Source: Actinomycetota bacterium (lineage in GTDB: Bacteria > Actinomycetota > Actinomycetes > S36-B12 > UBA10799). From it: 43,442 nt of DNA. Both the position numbers and the translations under genes were made by a program. The stretch is taken from assembly GCA_963169255.1 (NCBI GenBank), contig CAUJEJ010000109.1:1-43442 (forward strand), read 5' to 3'. Below the pieces are notes generated by a model. It was not told the origin of the DNA. It searched no databases and saw only the letters and a list, made by a program, of their open reading frames with translations. Positions 16,176 through 24,420 of this stretch are shown piece after piece. Positions within the stretch are counted from its first letter, which is position 1; each line of letters opens with the position of its first letter.

Positions 16176-17040
16176 AATCTCTCTCCCTTGAAAGGAATAC
16201 GTACCCACCGACGAGGATTGACAACAGGGCCCAGCCTGCCATGACCGCCCAGACGATTGGTGCGGGCGCCTGGCCGTACACAAACGCGTAGCTGAACGTT
16301 GAAATCACATCGAACATCGGGTTGATATAGGTCAAGAACTTCGCCTGGTCGGGCAGCAAGTTCGCCGTCCACAGAACCGGCGAAGCGAAGAACCACAGCC
16401 GCAGGAAGTACGGAAGGAAGCTCTTCGTGTCGCGGAAGTACACCTGCATCGTCGCGACCAGCATCGCCATACCTGCTGCGAAAATTGTCAGCAGGATCAG
16501 CACCGGGATGCAGTAGAGCCACGTCCAACTCGGACGCACACCAAACACCAAAGCCGCAACAATAAGCACGATCAGTGACGGCCACAGTTCGTAGAGCGCA
16601 CCTCGTACTGAAGCTAGCGGCAACAGCGCCTTCGGGAACGCTGTGTTCGTCACCATCTTGCCCGCCGACGTAATCGAACGAACGCCATCTTTCATGGAGT
16701 TCTCAAGGACGTCGAACACGAATAGCCCTGCGATGAGGTAGACGAAGTAGTGCTCAGTCGTCCCGCCTCGCGCCAAAATCGAGACGAGCAGGAAGTAGAC
16801 CAATCCCATGAGCAGCGGATTGATGATGCTCCAGAGACGGCCAAGAACAGTGTCTAGTTGCTTGGCTCGAACGTTCGCGCTCGTGAGTTCATTCATGAAC
16901 TCACGTCGGCGCCAAAGCTCCCGGAAGTAGGCCCGGAAGTTGCGCGGTAGACCTGCGCGGTACGGCTCGTAAACGTGGTGGGTCCCGCGGAACTCGTCAT
17001 CGTCGGGGACAGCATCGACGTCAATGGCAGCCTTTGCCAC
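16159..17040 (-). CDS. ABC transporter permease, polysaccharide/teichoic acid export (TagG/Wzm type)
   Basis: A 293-residue ABC-2 type membrane protein with about six hydrophobic segments (about 72-95, 104-120, 155-178, 187-210, 222-236 and 262-281). The N-terminal cytoplasmic part carries ELWRRREFMNELTSANVRAKQ, shared with polymer exporters, and the amphipathic region LGRLWSIINPLLMGLVYF leads into the first helix. It pairs with the downstream ATPase. The start is GTG 17040, preceded by a GGGGAG site at 8 bases. An 85-base gap separates it from the upstream glycosyltransferase gene, with which it probably forms an operon. The exported molecule is inferred as the local phosphopolyol polymer. 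Confidence 0.9.
   Translation of the reverse strand: MAKAAIDVDAVPDDDEFRGTHHVYEPYRAGLPRNFRAYFRELWRRREFMNELTSANVRAKQLDTVLGRLWSIINPLLMGLVYFLLVSILARGGTTEHYFVYLIAGLFVFDVLENSMKDGVRSITSAGKMVTNTAFPKALLPLASVRGALYELWPSLIVLIVAALVFGVRPSWTWLYCIPVLILLTIFAAGMAMLVATMQVYFRDTKSFLPYFLRLWFFASPVLWTANLLPDQAKFLTYINPMFDVISTFSYAFVYGQAPAPIVWAVMAGWALLSILVGGYVFLSRERDFAVRL
16183..16189 (-). promoter_or_regulatory. Ribosome binding site that fixes a TTG start
   Basis: Minus-strand AAGGGAG ends 7 bases before TTG 16175. It lies inside the 3' end of the permease gene, which supports translational coupling and decides the start of the ATPase gene. Confidence 0.55.
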
Positions 17041-17125
17041 AACATTCTCCCCTCAACGGCGCTCGATGATGATAGGCCCGACTTTGGCCGAACGCGACTG
17101 CGCCCCGCCCGCTAATCCGTGACTT

Positions 17126-18187
17126 TCACCCTTGCGGACGGCGTTGAGATCGCGACGTGATGAAGCCGGTGCCCCACGACATGTGCATCGCCGCCAAGAC
17201 CGCAGGGACTCGGGCTCGGACCGGGAGTGGTGCGTTCCGCGAAATCGCCAAACCTCCGAGCGAAACCGCGGCGATGTAGCCGACGGGGGCAAGCCATCCC
17301 ACCCCAAACCACCGCGGTGCGACGCCCGTCTGCGCGGCAAGGCCAGCGGCGGCGCCGGTCACGATTCCGGCTACTGCCAACGGAGGCGCGAGATAGCGAG
17401 CTTGCACGGTCTCGGGGTGGCGACGCATAACCTCGCGTCGCCACGTTCCGTACTGGAAGTACTGCCGCGACAGCGCTCGCATTGTGGGCCTGGGCCGGTA
17501 CGACACTTGCATCTTCGGGTTAAACCAAATCTTGCCGCCGGTGGCTCGGATTCGGTGGTTCATCTCCCAGTCCTGCGCGCGGTCAAACGTCTCGTCGTAC
17601 CCGCCAACTCTGGCGAGCGCATCGGCCCGGAATACGCCCAGGTAGACAGTAGGCGCCTCGCCCTCGGCGCCGCCGACATGGAACGGGGCGCCGCCCACAC
17701 CGAGCATCGATGTCATCGCGACTGCGACCGCCCGTTCGAACGTTGTCGTGCCTTCAGCAGCCATCACCCCGCCCACGTTGTCTGCCTCGGTGCGAATCAA
17801 GGTCTCGACTGCGGTGCTGATGTAGTCACGCGGCAGGGCGCAGTGGCCGTCGACGCGGACGATGATCGAAGCCTGCGCGACAGCAAGTGCGGCATTAAGG
17901 CCCGCCGGGGTTCGCCCCGTCGGGTTGGCGACCGTCCGTACGCGAGAATCCGCCCGCGCGAGCTCTGCGGCGACCGCATCGGTGCCGTCACTCGAAGGCC
18001 CAAGGGCAAGGATCACCTCGATGGAGCCAACAAAGTCTTGATCGAGAACGGCTCCCACTGCCTCTGCAAGGTGTCGTTCCTCGTTGAGGACAGTCATGAC
18101 GACAGAGACCTCAGAACCGAACTCCGGCACGATTTCGATGGGCGGCGCCGCAGCATCCGGCCCAATCACATTGCCCTGTGTCGTCAT
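17126..18187 (-). CDS. Family 2 glycosyltransferase with C-terminal membrane segments
   Basis: A 353-residue GT-A enzyme. The fold begins at VSVVMTVLNEERHL, the donor region includes NPTGRTPAGLNAAL, the metal-binding motif is VRVDGHC (DxH/DGH type), and an acceptor/catalytic zone is FDRAQDWEMNHRIRATG (ED-like). Two hydrophobic stretches near the C-terminus (about residues 270-320) suggest membrane attachment. I chose ATG 18187 because AGGTGA, a perfect 6-base match to the 16S rRNA tail, lies 4 bases upstream; earlier starts (18208, 18241) have weaker sites. It precedes the ABC exporter genes. It may add a sugar to the polymer or its linkage unit; the sugar is unknown. Confidence 0.85.
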   Translation of the reverse strand: MTTQGNVIGPDAAAPPIEIVPEFGSEVSVVMTVLNEERHLAEAVGAVLDQDFVGSIEVILALGPSSDGTDAVAAELARADSRVRTVANPTGRTPAGLNAALAVAQASIIVRVDGHCALPRDYISTAVETLIRTEADNVGGVMAAEGTTTFERAVAVAMTSMLGVGGAPFHVGGAEGEAPTVYLGVFRADALARVGGYDETFDRAQDWEMNHRIRATGGKIWFNPKMQVSYRPRPTMRALSRQYFQYGTWRREVMRRHPETVQARYLAPPLAVAGIVTGAAAGLAAQTGVAPRWFGVGWLAPVGYIAAVSLGGLAISRNAPLPVRARVPAVLAAMHMSWGTGFITSRSQRRPQG

Positions 18188-18442
18188 GTGTTCACCTGGT
18201 GTAGTCATTGGGTCGGAGATTACTCCGTCGGACCGAATCACACCCTAGACACGGCGGATACTTCCGACCAACGGCGTGCCGGCCGACCTATTGATCAGAG
18301 TGTCGACTTAGCATCGATGAGGCGTGAACTTCCCCGGACAAATCTGTTCGAGCGCAACGTGAGGTTTGTGTAAACGTGGAACGCACACATTCCGTACTGC
18401 GTCGCACCACATTGAGATCACCTGCCGAAGAGAGGGCATTCC

Positions 18443-19849
18443 ATGGCACCCGCGCGCACTGACCGACCACGGTCGACACGGCGCCTTGTTGGCGTGACTG
18501 TCGCCGCTGGCGTTCTGGTGGTCAGCGCGGTGGGTTACGCAACCGCGAGTGAAGTCACCGGCCAGGTGAATCGAACTGAGGTCTTCGGACTGATCTCGGA
18601 CCGCCCGCAAAACGACGGCGGCATGAACATCCTGCTCGTTGGAAATGATGACCGCACGGGGCTGTCAAAGAAGGAACGTCGGCAACTGCACGTCGGTCAA
18701 GGCGAATATGGTCGCCACACCGACTCGATGATGATCGTGCACGTCGCCGACGACGGTTCGGTGGGGGTTGTGAGCATCCCGCGTGACTCCTACGTTGAGA
18801 TCCCCGCCTACACCACATCAACCGGCAAGGTCATTCCTTCTACGAAACAGAAGATCAACGCCGCCTACAGCATCGGTGGGCCAACCCTTGCGGTGGAAGC
18901 AGTTGAGCAATCAACCGGTGTCCACATCGACCACTACGCCGAAATCAACTTTGCCGGCTTTGTGAACATGGTCGAAGGCCTCGGCGGAGTCCCCATTTGC
19001 ACCAAGAAGCCCATCGTCGACGAGAAGGCTGGGCTCAATCTCCCCGCTGGCCCCCAGACGCTCAACGGAGCAGAAGCACTCGGCTACGTTCGTGCGCGTT
19101 ACTTCGATCCCAGCGCTGACATCGGCCGCATGAAGCGCCAGCAGACCTTCCTCGCCGCAATGTTCAAGCAAGCCATCAGCCCAGCAACGTTGATGAACCC
19201 GGCTCGGCTGATGTCGTTCCTCAATGCCGCCGCAAGCTCGGTGACGGTCGACGAGAACTTCAGCAAGCAGGACATGTGGCACCTGGCGGCGAAGATGCGG
19301 TCGGTCAACCCGTCGGCCATCAGCTTCCAGACGATCCCGCTCAGTGATGACACCTACGAACCAGGAGCCGGTGCAGTTGTCATCTGGGACCCCGAGGAGT
19401 CAGCAGCGCTGTTCGCCAAGCTCAAGACTGGCGCACCGCTCGACGGCAGCGACGCCGCTCCGGCCGGCGAAGAAGTAGAGGTTGCACCGTCGTCGATCTC
19501 TGTTCGTGTCCTCAATGGTTCGACTGTGAATGGCCAGGGCACCAAGGTCATCAACGAGATGCGGGCCGCCGGGTACAGCGTTGTTGGCATCGCCAGCAAC
19601 GCCCCGAAGAAGACCGGCGACGTCACTGTCATTGAGTACGACCCTCGCTACGACACCTCACTGAAGACGCTGCAGGCAGCGTTCCCGAATGCTGAGGTCA
19701 AGGAGGTCGAAGGACTCGGCCGGACGTTCCGCATCACGGTGGGCAGCGAGTTCGACGGCGTCAAAGCCGTCCACGTCGCCGCACCAGAGCCCGCTCCGGC
19801 CGCCGAGGGTGAAACACCTAAGCAAGCAGCCAACGACCTCTGCGAATAG
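18443..19849 (+). CDS. LCP (LytR-CpsA-Psr) family wall-polymer ligase with LytR_C domain, second copy
   Basis: A 468-residue paralogue of the LCP protein at 3968. A single membrane segment lies at about 15-35; the core runs from NILLVGNDDRTG through VVSIPRDSY to RARYFDPSADIGRMKRQQ, with the conserved arginines. LytR_C begins at about residue 350 (SSISVRVLNGSTVNGQG). The tail is Ala/Pro/Glu-rich and ends ...NDLCE, so a cysteine sits two residues from the end, again like the first copy. ATG 18443 follows GAGAGG at about 8 bases. The upstream gap of about 255 bases to the divergent glycosyltransferase gene is where promoters would lie, but I could not define one. It ends 4 bases before the convergent purE stop. 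Confidence 0.9.
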   Translation: MAPARTDRPRSTRRLVGVTVAAGVLVVSAVGYATASEVTGQVNRTEVFGLISDRPQNDGGMNILLVGNDDRTGLSKKERRQLHVGQGEYGRHTDSMMIVHVADDGSVGVVSIPRDSYVEIPAYTTSTGKVIPSTKQKINAAYSIGGPTLAVEAVEQSTGVHIDHYAEINFAGFVNMVEGLGGVPICTKKPIVDEKAGLNLPAGPQTLNGAEALGYVRARYFDPSADIGRMKRQQTFLAAMFKQAISPATLMNPARLMSFLNAAASSVTVDENFSKQDMWHLAAKMRSVNPSAISFQTIPLSDDTYEPGAGAVVIWDPEESAALFAKLKTGAPLDGSDAAPAGEEVEVAPSSISVRVLNGSTVNGQGTKVINEMRAAGYSVVGIASNAPKKTGDVTVIEYDPRYDTSLKTLQAAFPNAEVKEVEGLGRTFRITVGSEFDGVKAVHVAAPEPAPAAEGETPKQAANDLCE

Positions 19850-19853
19850 CCCG

Positions 19854-20357
19854 CTAGAGGTTGCGGAGCCGTTCGCCCTTGGCCTTCGCCATCTCTGACA
19901 GTTCGTCCTGGAAGACCTCCATGCGCTTACGCAACTGCGCATCTGAAGCACCCAGAATCCGGGCAGCGAGTAAACCTGCGTTGCGCGCGTTGTCGACAGC
20001 GACGGCCGCAACCGGAACACCCGCAGGCATCTGCACAATCGACAGCAACGAATCAAGACCATCGAGGTGCTTCAAAGCAACTGGCACACCGATGACGGGC
20101 AGCGGCGTGACCGCTGCCAACATGCCAGGCAAGTGAGCCGCGCCACCCGCACCGGCAATGATCACACGCAGGCCGCGATCGGCGGCGTCCTTGCCGTACG
20201 CGATCATCTCGACCGGCATTCGGTGAGCAGACACGACGTCGGCCTCGAAGGGGATGTCAAACTCCGCAAGCACCTCGGTCGCGGCCTTCATGATCGGCCA
20301 ATCCGAATCCGAGCCCATCACAACGCCCACGAGCGGGTGTTCGGCGTACTCACTCAT
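19854..20357 (-). CDS. purE: N5-carboxyaminoimidazole ribonucleotide mutase (class I PurE)
   Basis: A 167-residue enzyme of purine synthesis that converts N5-CAIR, made by PurK, to CAIR. Landmarks are [13 protein letters not shown], the VVSAHRMP segment with the catalytic histidine, and [15 protein letters not shown] with a second conserved histidine. Its ATG overlaps the purK end by 8 bases. It is the last gene of a minus-strand operon (acyl-CoA dehydrogenase, epimerase, purK, purE). Confidence 0.97.
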   Translation of the reverse strand: MSEYAEHPLVGVVMGSDSDWPIMKAATEVLAEFDIPFEADVVSAHRMPVEMIAYGKDAADRGLRVIIAGAGGAAHLPGMLAAVTPLPVIGVPVALKHLDGLDSLLSIVQMPAGVPVAAVAVDNARNAGLLAARILGASDAQLRKRMEVFQDELSEMAKAKGERLRNL

Positions 20358-21549
20358 CGATTACTCCAGCGAGGTAGTCGGCGGCATGGTTTCCGCGCTC
20401 GATCAAGGATGGCAGGTCATCTCCGCTGATGGTGACGTGTCCGAGCTTGCGACCGGGCCTTGGGGACTTGCCGTACATGTGGACCTTGGCGTGTGGCTCG
20501 CGTGCCATCACGTGGCGGTACGCGGCGTAGATCCCGCCCTTGTCAGTCCCGAGGACGTTCACCATCACCGAGTACGGGGCTCGCGCGGCCGGGCTACCGA
20601 GCGGCAGGTCGAGTACCGCCCGCAGGTGGTTTTCGAACTGCGAGGTCACCGCGCCGTCAATCGTCCAGTGACCGGAATTGTGCGGGCGCATCGCAAGTTC
20701 ATTGATCAGGAGACCATCGGCCGTCTCGAACATCTCGACCGCCAGCATTCCGGTCACCCCCACCACCTCTGCCACCTTCAGCGCAATCCGCTGAGCATCG
20801 ATGCTGAGGTCGCTTGCAAGTTCAGGTGCCGGAGCAATAACTTCCCGACAGATGCCATCTTGTTGGACGGTCTGCACAATCGGGTACGCGACGGCTTGCC
20901 CGTGCGGTGAGCGAGCAACCTGGGCAGCCAACTCACGTGTGAAGTCGACGCGTTCTTCGAGTAGCCATTGGGTGGGTGCAGTTAGCGGATGTGCTTCGAC
21001 AATTGCCAGCGCAGCGTCGAGGGAGTCTGCGACCCACACTCCCCGGCCGTCGTAACCCCCGCGGGAGGTCTTGAGGATCAGTGGCCACCCCGCGCGTTCA
21101 CCAAACTCTGACAGGACGGACTGGGTGGTCGCAGCGTCTGCATCAGCAGCCAGGCTTGCCCATTGCGGGCACGGCAAACCAGCTGCACTCAGCGCTGCCC
21201 GCATGACCACCTTGTCCTGGGCGTGAATGAGCGCGTCAGGGCTTGGATGGACGGCGATCCCTCGATCGACGAGTTGCGCCAGGATCTCCGGTGGCACGTG
21301 TTCGTGATCGAACGTCACGACGTCGAGACCCTCGGCGAAGTCGAGCACTGCCTGCACGTCATCGTGTGATCCGATTCGGACGTCCGGGATGACCTGTGCC
21401 GCACTGTCCTCCAGCGATGCCGCCAGGACGCGTAAGTGGACGCCTAGCGCGATCGCGGGCTGGGCCGACATTCGTGCGAGCTGACCGCCACCGATGATGC
21501 CTACCGTCGGGAATCTGTTTTCGTCAGCCGCTGATTGCGCCTCGCTCAC
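20350..21549 (-). CDS. purK: 5-(carboxyamino)imidazole ribonucleotide synthase (PurK)
   Basis: A 399-residue ATP-grasp enzyme that uses ATP and bicarbonate to make N5-CAIR, the substrate of PurE. It starts with [17 protein letters not shown], has the ATP-grasp loop region [14 protein letters not shown] and an E-x-N metal site in [16 protein letters not shown], typical of PurK. The GTG start at 21549 shares bases with the epimerase stop (GTGA at 21546-21549), so translation is coupled. A 26-base-long N-terminal extension precedes the core. Confidence 0.97.
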   Translation of the reverse strand: MSEAQSAADENRFPTVGIIGGGQLARMSAQPAIALGVHLRVLAASLEDSAAQVIPDVRIGSHDDVQAVLDFAEGLDVVTFDHEHVPPEILAQLVDRGIAVHPSPDALIHAQDKVVMRAALSAAGLPCPQWASLAADADAATTQSVLSEFGERAGWPLILKTSRGGYDGRGVWVADSLDAALAIVEAHPLTAPTQWLLEERVDFTRELAAQVARSPHGQAVAYPIVQTVQQDGICREVIAPAPELASDLSIDAQRIALKVAEVVGVTGMLAVEMFETADGLLINELAMRPHNSGHWTIDGAVTSQFENHLRAVLDLPLGSPAARAPYSVMVNVLGTDKGGIYAAYRHVMAREPHAKVHMYGKSPRPGRKLGHVTISGDDLPSLIERGNHAADYLAGVIDE

Positions 21550-22538
21550 GCAGAGACCCCTTCCGGGGTCACAGTGATTCCGTAACGCGCGGTGTACGTC
21601 TCGCCGGGCAGGGCCGTCTTGATGGGAAAATGACCGGCAAGTGGATCGGTGGGGGCCGTCATTGGCTCAATTGCCACCAACGGCTGGTCGGCCGGGGCAA
21701 ACAGCACTGCGTAGTCGTAGCCGAAGTCGTACGAAAGCGTGATTCGACGGTTTCCGCCTTCGATCCACGCGGTGGTTCCGGCAACGACATCGGAGAACAG
21801 GTCGTCGAGCACAACACCGCCGTCGGCAGGGTCGCCAAGGGTCTTGACTTCCACCGGGCCGCGCTTGATGTCACCAGTCGGCACACACCGTGAGTCCAGC
21901 TTCACCTTGTGAGTGAACGGCTTGGACACAGTCCAATCTGCCCGCATGCCCCCGGGAGGCGCGAAGTAGGGGTGCCAGCCGAATGCGATCGGCACCTCTC
22001 GGTCGCCGGTCGCGGTCACCGAGGTCCAGATCTCAACCTTGGAGCCAATCAGGTGAACGGCCACCGTCAACAGATGCGGAAATGGGAAGGCCGGGAACTC
22101 CGGGCGGGCTGCGTGAAAGTCCAGATTCGCGACGAGCCACGCACCTTCGTCGTCGCCTTCGCCGCCAACTTCAGCCCGGGTGATGTGCCAATCAGGGCAC
22201 CCAGCGAGCAGGCCATGGATCGGCAGTCCGTTCGCGTCCGGATGCGCGCCCGGGGTCCCGTCAGTCACGAGTTCGATCCCGTTGAATTCCTTCACGTCGA
22301 GCCTGTTCGCCCACGGTGCAAGCAGCGGAATCCCAAACGTTTTCCCGGATTCGCGGTAGGCACCAAGTCCGGCGCGCATGCCCAGCAATTCTTCGCCCTC
22401 GTGAGTCAACGATGACCCGACCATGCCTGCGCCAGGCACAAACGTCACGGTGACGTCTGACGGCGACGACAGGGTGTACGCGGTCAGCTCGGGAAAGTCG
22501 GGATGAGGACTCTGGGTGACTTCGTAGGTAGGGGACAT
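21546..22538 (-). CDS. Aldose 1-epimerase (galactose mutarotase) family protein
   Basis: A 330-residue beta-sandwich protein expected to interconvert alpha and beta sugar anomers. Family features are APWANRLDVKEF, the histidine in GLPIHGLLAG, FGWHPYFAPPGG with the second histidine, and a late glutamate in LVAIEPMTAPTDPLAG, which corresponds to the catalytic base. I start at ATG 22538, 4 bases after the acyl-CoA dehydrogenase stop; the longer start at 22568 would overlap that gene. It sits oddly between an acyl-CoA dehydrogenase and purK. The substrate could be a sugar phosphate or a free sugar; not determined. Confidence 0.87.
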   Translation of the reverse strand: MSPTYEVTQSPHPDFPELTAYTLSSPSDVTVTFVPGAGMVGSSLTHEGEELLGMRAGLGAYRESGKTFGIPLLAPWANRLDVKEFNGIELVTDGTPGAHPDANGLPIHGLLAGCPDWHITRAEVGGEGDDEGAWLVANLDFHAARPEFPAFPFPHLLTVAVHLIGSKVEIWTSVTATGDREVPIAFGWHPYFAPPGGMRADWTVSKPFTHKVKLDSRCVPTGDIKRGPVEVKTLGDPADGGVVLDDLFSDVVAGTTAWIEGGNRRITLSYDFGYDYAVLFAPADQPLVAIEPMTAPTDPLAGHFPIKTALPGETYTARYGITVTPEGVSA

Positions 22539-22542
22539 GTGC

Positions 22543-23700
22543 CTATCTTTGCGGTAAACCGAGGTCACGCGAAATCAGCATGCGCTGAACTTCCGACGTC
22601 CCCTCGCCAATTTCCAAGATCTTGGCATCACGGTAGAAGCGTCCGACCGGGAACTCAATGGTGAATCCGTACCCACCGTGAACCTGGGTAGCTGCCCGCG
22701 AGTTATCCATCGCAGCGTTTGACGAGTGCAACTTCGCGATCGCCGCCTGCCGTTTGAACGGATCCCCTGCGGCCATCCGCGCCGCGGCGTCACGCCAGGC
22801 CAACCGCGATGTGTGCGCCCGCACCTCCATGTCGGCAATCATGAACGACACGGCTTGATGCGCCGCGATGGGCTTTCCGAACGTCTCGCGCTCGCTGGCG
22901 TACTTGACCGACTCGTCGACGCACCCCTGGGCCAAGCCAGTCGAGAGCGCTGCAATCGCGATGCGCCCTTCGTCAAGGATTCGCAAGAACTGCGCGTATC
23001 CACGGCCACGTTCGCCCACAAGGTTCGTCTCGGGCACTCGGACATCGACGAACGAAAGTTCGTGAGTATCCGAAGCGTTCCATCCGACCTTGTCGTACTC
23101 CTTCGAAACCGTGAAGCCAGGAGTTCCGGAGGGAACCAGGATCGAGGAGATTTCTTTGCTGCCGTCCGGGTTCTCGCCAGTCACAGCAGTGACCGTCACG
23201 AGCCCCGTGATCTCGGTTCCCGAGTTCGTGATGAACGACTTGGACCCGTTGATCACCCACTCGCCATCGACGAGTTCTGCCTTAGTCCGGGTGCTGCCGG
23301 CATCGGAGCCTGCACCGGCCTCAGTAAGTCCGAATGCGCCCAACATTTGGCCCGAGGTGAGCTTGGGTAACCACTCACGCTTGAGCTCCTCAGAACCGAA
23401 ACGGAAGATCGGCATCGCGCCGAGAGAGACGCCCGCCTCCAGCGTGATCGCGACCGAGGAGTCCACCCGCGCAAGCTCTTCGAGCGCGACACAAAGTGCG
23501 GTGAAGTCGCCGCCCATTCCGCCGTACTCTTCCGGGAACGGGAGCCCAAACAACCCGAGGTCAGCCATCGACTTAACGATCGGAAGGGGAAACTCGCCGC
23601 GGGCGTAGTAGTCGCCGATTACCGGAGCAACTTCATCACGCGCAAATTGCTCGACAGTCTTTCGCAGCGTCTCATGGTCTTGCGACAGCCGTAGGTCCAC
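22543..23700 (-). CDS. Acyl-CoA dehydrogenase (Streptomyces AcdH-like)
   Basis: A 385-residue acyl-CoA dehydrogenase, distinct from the FadE25-like gene at 12809. Landmarks are FGLTEAGAGSDAGSTRTKA, FITNSGTEITGLVTVTA, KVGWNASDTHELSF, VHGGYGFTIEFPVGRFYRDA and EIGEGTSEVQRMLI with the catalytic glutamate in the GEGTSE stretch. The sequence follows my memory of Streptomyces AcdH-type enzymes linked to branched-chain amino-acid breakdown. GTG 23700 has AAGGAG just upstream. It heads the operon leading to purK and purE. A role in short branched acyl-CoA oxidation is inferred, and would agree with the carboxylases and mutase further on. Confidence 0.93.
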   Translation of the reverse strand: MDLRLSQDHETLRKTVEQFARDEVAPVIGDYYARGEFPLPIVKSMADLGLFGLPFPEEYGGMGGDFTALCVALEELARVDSSVAITLEAGVSLGAMPIFRFGSEELKREWLPKLTSGQMLGAFGLTEAGAGSDAGSTRTKAELVDGEWVINGSKSFITNSGTEITGLVTVTAVTGENPDGSKEISSILVPSGTPGFTVSKEYDKVGWNASDTHELSFVDVRVPETNLVGERGRGYAQFLRILDEGRIAIAALSTGLAQGCVDESVKYASERETFGKPIAAHQAVSFMIADMEVRAHTSRLAWRDAAARMAAGDPFKRQAAIAKLHSSNAAMDNSRAATQVHGGYGFTIEFPVGRFYRDAKILEIGEGTSEVQRMLISRDLGLPQR

Positions 23701-23847
23701 TTCACTCCTTCATTCACTCCGGTGCCGACAGGTTCACTCACCCGTTCGGACGACCGTTGACACAAGGCGTGAGCACTCAATCACCGATGACTTTTACATG
23801 GTGACCAGACTCACCTGAGCTAACGACTAATCCTCGCACGGGGTGGG

Positions 23848-23853
23848 TAACCT
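23848..23853 (+). promoter_or_regulatory. -10 box of a likely leaderless promoter (gtrA gene)
   Basis: TAACCT-gagaac-ATG, the same hexamer and 6-base spacing as before the UDP-glucose dehydrogenase gene. No ribosome site is present between the box and ATG 23860. Confidence 0.6.
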
Positions 23854-23859
23854 GAGAAC

Positions 23860-24390
23860 ATGACCCAAACGTCGGCAGATTTGCAGCCACGCGGTCGCAT
23901 TGCGACGACCGTGGCTTTGTTGCGAGTGAAGTTTGACAAAATCCTCGCTGAGGCCGCGAAATTCGGCGTTGTAGGGCTTTGTGCCCTCGTCATCGACGTC
24001 GGCCTCTTCAACCTGCTGCTCATCGTTGACGGCGGAATCCTCGCCGACAAGCCCCTTACCGCCAAGGTGATCTCGGTGACCGCAGCCACGACATTTGCGT
24101 ACTTCGGTAACCGCTTCTGGACCTTCCGCGATCGCGCTCGAAGCTCGTACCGGCGCGAATACGTGTTGTTCTTCGTCCTCAACATCATCGGCATGGGCAT
24201 CGCGCTCGGCTGCCTCTGGTTCACGCACTACGCGCTTGGATTCGACAGCATCATTGCCGACAACATCAGTGCGAACGTCATCGGTTTGGCACTCGGCACA
24301 ATCTTCCGCTTCTGGTCCTACCGCAAGTGGGTCTTCACCGACCCCGAAGCCGTCACCGACAAGAAGCTTGTCGAGCTATCTGAAGTCTGA
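23860..24390 (+). CDS. GtrA family membrane protein
   Basis: A 176-residue protein with four hydrophobic segments (about 30-52, 68-85, 105-125 and 135-150) and the GtrA-typical phrases FGVVGLCALVIDVGLF, TFAYFGNRFWTF and IFRFWSYRKWVF. GtrA proteins are thought to move lipid-linked sugars across membranes for surface-polymer glycosylation. It is isolated from the polymer genes here but, from memory, a gtrA gene also lies beside purK in mycobacteria (Rv3277). It stops 30 bases before the convergent carboxylase gene. Confidence 0.9.
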   Translation: MTQTSADLQPRGRIATTVALLRVKFDKILAEAAKFGVVGLCALVIDVGLFNLLLIVDGGILADKPLTAKVISVTAATTFAYFGNRFWTFRDRARSSYRREYVLFFVLNIIGMGIALGCLWFTHYALGFDSIIADNISANVIGLALGTIFRFWSYRKWVFTDPEAVTDKKLVELSEV

Positions 24391-24420
24391 GGTACGCCAG
24401 CACATACCGACGCACCCCGC

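Noticed and set aside
17132-18373. Long plus-strand open frame (413 codons) opposite the glycosyltransferase gene
   Set aside because: It is antisense to a clear GT2 enzyme; the peptide is Arg/Asp/His-rich with no domain, as expected for a GC-rich shadow frame.
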